NCBI GenBank assembly: GCA_021234535.1
Contig: CM037830.1
Span: 22,809,116 to 22,873,115 of the forward strand
Direction of reading: 5' to 3'
DNA length: 64,000 nucleotides
From: Stichopus chloronotus
Lineage: Eukaryota > Echinodermata > Holothuroidea > Aspidochirotida > Stichopodidae
Part shown: in pieces, positions 56,433 to 64,000 of the stretch
Numbering within the stretch: position 1 is the stretch's first letter
How the letters are laid out: every line of letters starts with the position of its first letter
Position numbers and translations under genes: made by a program
Notes under the pieces: model-generated
Database searches by the model: none
The model's input: only the letters and a program-made list of their open reading frames with translations
Told to the model about the DNA's origin: nothing

Positions 56433-59400
56433 CAGTCCTTTCCTGAAATTCACTAGGTATTTCTTGGAATTTTAATAATGTTTCCAATGTTACTTACATA
56501 TACCCTATTTTGTACACCCATGCGTAACCTACCTTTTGTATTTTAGTCATTTTCTCACTTCATTTTTTTTTCATAAGTCACCGCGATATATGCTTGTACC
56601 AGGTTAAAGCAATAGCTAGATCCAGTGTCGAAGACTTTATTTACGTTTCGATCCATCGGATAGGTTAGGCTTCTGTACAGGCCTACTTAATATCTAAGTG
56701 GCTTTTAATATCATTTGAGCTGTTGTTATTCAAATGTGATTGAAATGTAAGAAAATTTAAGAAATTCTGACTACTTGATTACTGTAAATTTGGATGCTGC
56801 TTACCCAGCCAAGAATACACAGGACAGAAACAATTAAGGCAATTAAAGACCCTTCAAATTTCCAGAGTTTCCCAACATTATTCTTCTTCGCGAAAATATC
56901 TCGAATGAACACCCCAATTTCACAATTTCGGGTAATTACGCGAAGACTGGAAGCACTGACTTTCCAACACCGAGAGACATTCAACTACTTTTTCTCCATA
57001 TATTCTGCTAAAATATGTTGTAAGGAGGCCTTTGAATATGAATGAGCATGAATTTTAAACATTCAGTATCGAGATACTGCCTAAGAACCCATAATGCATT
57101 TCACCATGTTTTGGAAGTGTTTTCGTAATAACGGTACGAAGTTCCAGTCTGATTTTCGACTTATAGGCTACTTGATTATAGTTGCTTAGCCATGTGAGAG
57201 ATAATTACGCTATTTTGTGCGATATTTGCTACTGTATAGTTGCATATGCATACCGGATACCTACAGAAGCCTCACTGCTATTGGTTAAAATTAGTCCTTT
57301 TTCGATAAAGGATGCCTCTGGTTCCGTCAAAGTGTTATAGTATGGTATCGCTTTATTTGGAGTTGATCAAACTTGAGTAAAACGCCGGAAATAAATACTT
57401 CCATACGCCGGTGTTAAACCTAACATCTTTAGTATCTTGGCCATTACCTTCAACATAATCACTGCCTCCTATACTACTCAATATACAAAATAACCCGAAC
57501 CAGCTGGAAATACAGGTGAACATCGAAAAGATTTCCGAAAAATTCATTTCAGGGAGACTACCTGAACACCTGCGGATTAATATCCAACCGTTATGTGTGT
57601 AGTGGCATCTGAGACCTTAAAATAGTAATTACGCATTGCGCTCCATTCACTTCCAGTTTGCCTGCACTACCACTGCTCGGGAACTTGAACCCATCTCCCA
57701 TTCAGTGTCTCACAAACATTCAACGTCGCATTTAAAAGGTAAGAAATACTGACATCTTAAAGGTGTTTTTTGCGTGCACTTTGAAATTTTCTTCTTTTTT
57801 TTTTTTTTTAAATTCTAACTTGTTTCAATCAAAGTGAGTATTAGCCTTAAACGCAGGCTTAACCCAGTAAGGCAGTAATATAATTAATCCTTAATCTTCG
57901 TGCGTTAATACTGGTGTTGTATCCAATGTTGACAGGATCATGTTGCATAGTTTATATATAAAAGAGAAATACAATTCCAGCGTCCATACCTGCTTCCTTC
58001 TTTTTTTTACTTTGTGTAGCAATTATTAATGTAGTAAGGGAAATATTTTACCTTACCTTTTGATCACTACTCATCGTCAAGTTTACATTTAAATTATTTA
58101 TGATGGGACTATGCCATGACTGTCTTTTATACAGTCTCTGCCAATTGATTTCAATTTCAAATTTATTTCTCATATGTTTTACAAAGTATGTACAAATTAA
58201 GTAATGCAGATTGTAATACATGTATACATATGAAGGACAGTAGATTTACAGAGTAGACTGTTATCTAAGCTAGTGACCAAAAGTGAAAAAGAACAAAAAT
58301 ATACAAGAATACAAAAGTAGAACAACAAAGGAACAAAAAGAAGAAGAGGAGAAGGGAAGGAAGGGAGAGTAGAAAGAAGGAGAAAGAAGGAAAGGGTCCT
58401 GCAAGAGGAGAGAGTAAGAATAATGGAGTCTCAGAGCATAGTGTAGAATCATCGGAGTCTACTCCTTTTTTTAGTGGTAAGCACACCATTACATTGAAAA
58501 AATATTTGCCGCAACATTGCGTTTCTATTTTTAACCATGATGTAAAATGAATAGCAATTTTTTTTCACCCTGAGTACCACTTTCTCCAGAAACAAAAAAA
58601 AAAAAAGAAATGATCAAAAAAGTTATTGCAGTTCTGCAAAGTTACTTTTTTAATATTCAGTAATGTGATAAGTTTCATCTATTAATCCGTTCTGCAAAAT
58701 ACGACTTTATCATTGCTTCTCCGTGGCCGTTTAGATGTTTTCATTTGATTTTTCAACCGAGGAATGAATTGTAAAATGTGTAAATCTAAATCACGATGAT
58801 TTTGTTCAACACAGGAAGTTTAAAAGTACCTTAATATCGCACGCAACCTATACTTTATTCACACTCAGATTAAGGTATAATAATAGTGATATGTCTTATA
58901 TGGTGATTAATTTGCACTGATCATATTGTTGTATAGAGATGGTCATTCCACCCCACGGTACGCAAAAGGTCGTACAAAGTTCAGTCTTCCGGTGTTTACC
59001 CCAGATTTGTTTAACTTTTTCTTTATTTCCCTCAGACAGTCAGATCAGACAACACATTAAAAATAGTAAACTTAGACCCTGTTCTCAGAAAGGTTGCGCA
59101 ATCCTTTCGTGATTGGTTAATCACGGATGGCAACCACCTCACTTAGTTACGTAGGTAAACCATTTGACCTGTGATTGGCCAATGTCGGCAATCTATCCCG
59201 TGACCCTTAGCAGTTTAGCGTGGGTCAATCCATCGACCTCGCCACGCCGCCGGCACTGGCTCTCTGGGTATCGAAGTGTGAACATCGTCCGTCTCCGTGT
59301 ATTATGTAGGCCTGTGTTACCAATGTAATTGTAAACTTTCTCCGTCCTTTCGTTTCTCTCTTACAATCATCATCTTTAAGTAATTTAAATTGATTTATGT

Positions 59401-59831
59401 GTGCCAGTCGAATCATCAAATAATAAATGGAACTCTGATCAAATCAAAGGAAACTCTCCTTCTCTGGATTCTCGGTTCTGACGTCTCTCTGTGTCAACAA
59501 TCCGTCGCTGGGGCAGTCATAACACGACTGAGAACCCCCAAAACCCCACATATTCTACAATATGTCCAAATCGTGGTGTAATCTGCCGTCCACATAATCA
59601 CTTTGAGAAACATCTCTGTCTTGTAGTTAAAGCGTTACGATGACATCATGACTGCCAGTTAGGCGCTACAGTCTGTAACTGTGCTTACCAAATACATCAC
59701 TATTAGTGCTGTTCCACTCTCTTAAACGCGGAGTACCATTCCAATAGGTATTTTTTTTAACCCAGTTCGTTAATACTGTACCTGCAAGGAGAATTGACTG
59801 CATTAATTTAATTTTTGAAAGTTATTGGTAT
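56433..59831. other. No gene seen; polypurine tract near 58320-58400
   Basis: AT-rich DNA. A near-pure A/G stretch (58321-58399) could form unusual DNA structure. Nothing with splice sites or a domain was found. Confidence 0.35.
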
Positions 59832-59904
59832 GACGCGTCCTGGAGTCGAACCCATCAGTTCACGGTTAGAAAGCGGGGTGCTCTACCGACAGAGGTAATC
59901 CATC
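59832..59904 (-). tRNA. tRNA-like sequence, probably pseudogene or SINE head
   Basis: This is 73 bases, with a D-arm-like tgtcggtagagc, an anticodon-loop-like tttctaa (anticodon TCT if the loop is placed normally) and a T-arm-like gggttcgactcc. The acceptor and T stems have several mismatches, so a working tRNA is unlikely. Confidence 0.4.
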
Positions 59905-61575
59905 TGTAACATACTAAGGGCGAGGTGTAAATCCCACTTCCTAATGTCTCCACCAAATGGTGCACAAATAGAATTTAAAAAAAAAATTGCTTCACCGTTG
60001 CATCATATGCAGTTTATCGTTGCAATACAGACTACATCTGCATCTTTAGGCTTTTTTTCTTGGTGTTCACACTTCCCGGTGACACGTAAACACACTGACG
60101 TCATATAAATTGATTTCCCTTCTTCATTAGTACAAACATATCACAACAAACATATCGCATCATTTCATTCTCTATCCTTTTACTCTATTTTTTTTGTAAG
60201 TCTCGATCTAGGAATTGCACAATCGTTTAAGAGTTAACCTTTTCCAGCTATAGCATCTGTCTTACAATGCATACTTTTCCATTCACTAAAATTCCATAAA
60301 AAATCTTACCGCTATCTGTTTTAATGACTGCCATTGTTTCCTTTGGTTTTGGGGGGTATTTGACGTGTTTGTGGCATTTAGCACTTTCGTTCAATCACAG
60401 TGGCATCATAGTGTGAATGTTGGTAACTGACTAAGAATGGACCGTTTTTCATCCATATCATTTGGTTATGTAATCTGATAATTTAAAAACACATTATGCT
60501 TTGTGATTTGGGACTGTTTTTTTCTTTTCTTTTTTTTTGTTTGTTTGTTTGTTTTTTTCTTTCTCGTGTATTGGCTCAGCAAGTAAAAATCAGTCAGAGG
60601 CCATGATTAAATTGTTTTTCCAATTGAAAGAGTGAATAAAGGAAAGACAATTCTTCAGAGACATTGTTGAAAAATGAATGCCGTCTGGTGTATTTGCCTT
60701 GATATACAGTACTTTTTTATTTCAAAGTCAGAGTTGCCAGATGACTTTTTGATATCTACAGTAGCCTACCAGAGATTTTCTTTCGATTTTTTTCTCTTTG
60801 TATACTACATGAATAATTGTATAATAGCTATCGTTCTTGTATTTATTACATGAGAAATAAGATGTGATATCTTCGAAAAGTTTCGTATTCCAATAGCTTT
60901 CATTGTTTTTATTTGCTCATTTAGTTGGTTTTACAATTGCTCAATTCTTCCAAATTCAAGCTGAAAATTCAGCTGTTTACATTATATGTCTTGTCTCCAT
61001 ACCGAGTATTTTCTCGCACGCACGAGTGCGTTTCCGACAGGAGAACACCACAAAACCACCCAAATCCATTACATGATAGCATGCATTGTAACAAGTCTGA
61101 AGACTTGCATCCCTCACTATTTGTACATTTCTTGAAACAGGAATATGAAACCTAACACAACAGAGGTATGGATTTGGTGCAAGAGACCTTCACAATGCTG
61201 AACACTATCGGTATAATATAGTTTGTAGCAAGTCACAACAGTGCTTTTTGTAAAGTTTCACATGGTGTATCAAGACAAGGTCATCATATATTATGCTGGT
61301 CCCACGAACCCCGACTTGCCCGGGTAACCAATTAAAAGCAAGGTCAACTCACTCTTTTTAGCGTGGGAACAGGGGTTGGGTCAGGGCTGGGTCAGGGCTT
61401 CTCAATCCTCCTCGGAAGGTGGATTGAGTCGGAGTTTGCCCCACTCACCTCCCGCGGTGCGTAAATAAACTTTGCCTGAGGGGGATTTTTCGGTTTGCTC
61501 TCACTCCGTGTATCTTGCCATTAATAAACTAGCTGTATGATTGTAAAGGACAACAGCACAAAGGAGTAATTGAAA
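59905..61575. other. No gene seen
   Basis: T-rich DNA with a tttg run near 60535-60560. A GC-richer part at 61300-61470 (repeated gggtcagggct) precedes the trihelix fragment and could be its leader or promoter region. Confidence 0.35.
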
Positions 61576-61713
61576 ATGGCGAGCGAGAGCAGCGACAGGG
61601 GTGTTTGGTCTGCCACAGAGGTTCACGTGTTATTGGGTATTTGGGGAGACAAGGCCATTTTAGACAAAAAGGACGGAACTTGCAGAAATTCGAAAATTTT
61701 CCAAATCTTATGA
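61576..61713 (+). pseudogene. Fragment of a Myb/SANT-like (trihelix) DNA-binding protein
   Basis: ATG at 61576 opens MASESSDRGVWSATEV, then VLLGIWGD and NSKIFQIL, and stops at 61711-61713. The WS..EV..LL.IWGD....LDG..RNSKIF pattern is that of the Myb/SANT-like domain family found in many animal proteins and in Harbinger-type accessory proteins. Only the first half of the domain is present. The stop falls where helix 2 should continue, so this is a broken gene or a first exon with a missed donor. The dispersed repeat at 61763 follows directly. Confidence 0.55.
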
Positions 61714-61762
61714 TGTGCAACTACCGTAAACATGCTTAATGACAGTGTACGCTTTCTTAACT

Positions 61763-62066
61763 CAAGCTAATAACATCAGCATGACATACAAAAGAAAATA
61801 GCAATAATCATTATTAAACCATTCAGTCTCATCAATAAACGTCTGCCAAAGCTTCATCTCCTTAAAACATTATGGAAGTTATGAGTAATGGAAGATGCAT
61901 CATTTGAATTTTAAAAAGTTTGGGTGAACAAATCAGTGTTGAGCAACAAATAACGGAATTTCTCTCTGTGAGGAGTTCATTTCTTGAAAAGCAGGCTTCT
62001 GTCCTTCCTCATTTTGAATAATCTATCATTCTACATCTACAAACATTGGTTTCAAACATGCCCGTA
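61763..62066 (-). repeat. Inverted copy of the repeat inserted in LINE ORF2
   Basis: The reverse complement aligns with 49096-49383 over about 285 bp with scattered mismatches (shared ttgttcacccaaactttt and gagactgaatggttta). It shows that the insert is a dispersed family. Confidence 0.8.
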
Positions 62067-64000
62067 TGTAGCTTTTTCAGGTGGGGGAGGGGGGTAGATT
62101 TTACCACAAGTGGAACATTTTCCCGATAACAATGACCAACAACTTAAAACTCATTATATATGTTGCTACTGTAGGCCTATTATCATAGGATGAGCGGAAC
62201 TCCAGATCTTGTGGCGGGTTCGTCTGAACCCCCTGAACCCCCCCCCCCCCCCCCCCCGCTGGATACGGGCCTGTCAAAAATATGGATTTTTTTTCCAAAA
62301 CAAACGCTTTATTTCCATTTCATACAAAGAATGTCACTTGAAGCAATATGCAGGAGCAGCGCCAAGCTCAGAAAGCGGGGGTTGGGATTGGACATGAATT
62401 TAAAATAGAAAAGTGCTACCCTGGGAGGTGATGTGGGCATGAGGAGGAACTTCGGTGACCACTTCCAAAATTTTGTGACCTAGGTATAAGTAAGGAAAAA
62501 ACACGGAAATTATTGCACAACTATGTTCATAAATAATGTGGTAGATGTATGAACGTACAAAGGGCGAAAAAAAAAGGAAAAAGAAAATTGTGTTCAAGTC
62601 TGAGGTTTTCTGAAGGAAACTATAAATGCGGTAGCTCGAGAAAATGTTCAATTCTTAGTGTAGAGAGAAGATGACTTTGCGTGGGGCGCAACAACTTTTT
62701 TCTGAAATGTGACTCAGGTAGATGACTTGAACTCAACAGAGAAAAAGAAGAAAACAAAAATACAGAAAGTGTCACATTCTATTTTGTGAAGACCATCAAA
62801 ATGACCAATATAAATATGTACCACACCCCATTTGCTAGAGGAATATATAGCTTATAAACGCAGTTTCCAGTCGTTATTAAAGACAGCGTCTCTTAAATGC
62901 GAGGGAATTAGTCCCCACACTCCACCATGGTGCCATCTAGAAAAAAAAATACAATTAAGACAGATCATCAATGGGACACAAATAAGCGAGAATAAAAATG
63001 TTAAGATTCTTCAATTAACCTGATCAACAGAAAAAAGAAGTGAATTTCATTGTGTAAAGTTACTGGAAGCTTTTCTGTATCAATATTTCCAAACTACGCT
63101 CTCCTTCCCTCACTCATCAACTTCTCACACGTCCCTCACTTTTCTCGTTTTTTTTTTTCGCTTCTATATTGTTTAACGTCGCCCATCGCGTCCTCCCAAA
63201 TTCCTAATCTATCCCCGTTCACCCTTCTTGCTACGTTAGTGATGAAAAACAAAAACATTCTCGAGCTGTTTCTACCGGTCTATTTATTCACTCAATATGA
63301 AATTAGTATTTAAAGTCACAGTGACTTCGTCAGCTCTTCAAAAATAAAAAAAAAGCTGTTTGCATTCCCCATTTACTTAAATTCAGGTGCGGTAGCCCTC
63401 CCCCCCCCCCAAAAAAAAAGAACAAGAAAAAAATGAGACAAAAATTAAGGCGAAAAATATAAAGCAGAAAGAATGGGAAGGAGGAGGAAAAGAGAGGAAG
63501 GAATCGAGGACAGGATTATGTAAGAGGGTAGCGATTTATGCTTGAGCATGTTTTTGTAGTATGGAGTGAATGTGGTTGATATTTCTACCCAATTTTCGCT
63601 AAGTCCTAGTGACAATTCGAACACTAGATTGACTAGAATCCCATCCAAATCGTGAAATAGACGAACACCGCAATATCATAGGCCTACACATAAGATGTGT
63701 ATACTTTTATTCTTCTGGAATGCTGGCTACGTCACTGCCATGACGTATTCTGAAAATGCATACTCTGCTCTTTTATATATGACAAATGAAACATGCTTTA
63801 GGCAAAACGCTACTTCCGTGTGAGGGTAGGAGGATGGGTGGGGGACAGGATGATTCAAAATTGACGAAAAATTAAAATCATTACTTGGAAAATAAGGATT
63901 CCTGGAGATATATTAAATTTAAGTTCAGCTTGAAATGTGGCACCATTTTGCATCTAGCGCACCCTCTATGAGTTAGCCTTAGACCTGCCCCCATGGACCG
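62067..64000. other. No gene seen
   Basis: C runs at 62240-62257 and 63401-63410 and an A/G-rich stretch at 63465-63505. Short open frames only. Confidence 0.35.

Overview
This is an animal nuclear genome window, not bacterial. It has AT-rich non-coding DNA, short exons with GT/AG splice sites, dinucleotide and homopolymer tracts, and a heavy load of retroelements. The mix of BEL/Pao and Ty3 LTR elements, an L1/Tx1-like LINE and a C2H2/tyrosine-recombinase gene family suggests a marine invertebrate deuterostome, perhaps an echinoderm. That placement is an inference. No rRNA gene, CRISPR array or clearly functional tRNA gene was seen.

Region by region: 1-1.46 kb is intronic DNA around one exon (1248-1333) that reads like the core of a Speedy/Ringo cell-cycle regulator. 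At 1.46-11.02 kb an old, truncated Ty3-type element appears to be split by a younger Ty3 element (3052-9621). The younger one has identical 138-bp LTRs, a 5-bp target duplication, a tRNA-Ser-like primer site and a polypurine tract, but a damaged gag. From about 12.9 to 30.8 kb lies the most interesting object: a plus-strand, multi-exon gene encoding an acidic N-terminus, two zinc-finger-like motifs, a tyrosine-recombinase-like domain and a SANT-like C-terminal domain. All six recognised introns are phase 1. Two copies of an unclassified transposon of about 590 bp with inverted repeats break its large exon, and a third copy sits in its last intron. Another intron holds a full-length BEL/Pao element (18265-25708) with an intact 1808-residue polyprotein. 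A further intron holds an array of about 145-bp units, five of which carry a perfect DR1 nuclear-receptor motif.

From 31 to 46 kb no convincing gene was found. This stretch has microsatellites, a 166-bp tandem duplication, a seven-unit satellite of about 159 bp and a tRNA-derived SINE-like segment. A full-length but broken LINE (46410-51989) with 15-bp target duplications follows. Its ORF2 was later hit by a 329-bp insertion, and most of that insert recurs inverted near 61.8-62.07 kb. From 52 to 64 kb there are diverged duplications (53.5 and 55.6 kb), a tRNA-like sequence and a fragment of a Myb/SANT-like trihelix gene.

The window is a record of nested insertions. The host or domesticated recombinase gene is the only multi-exon gene whose 3' end can be reconstructed.
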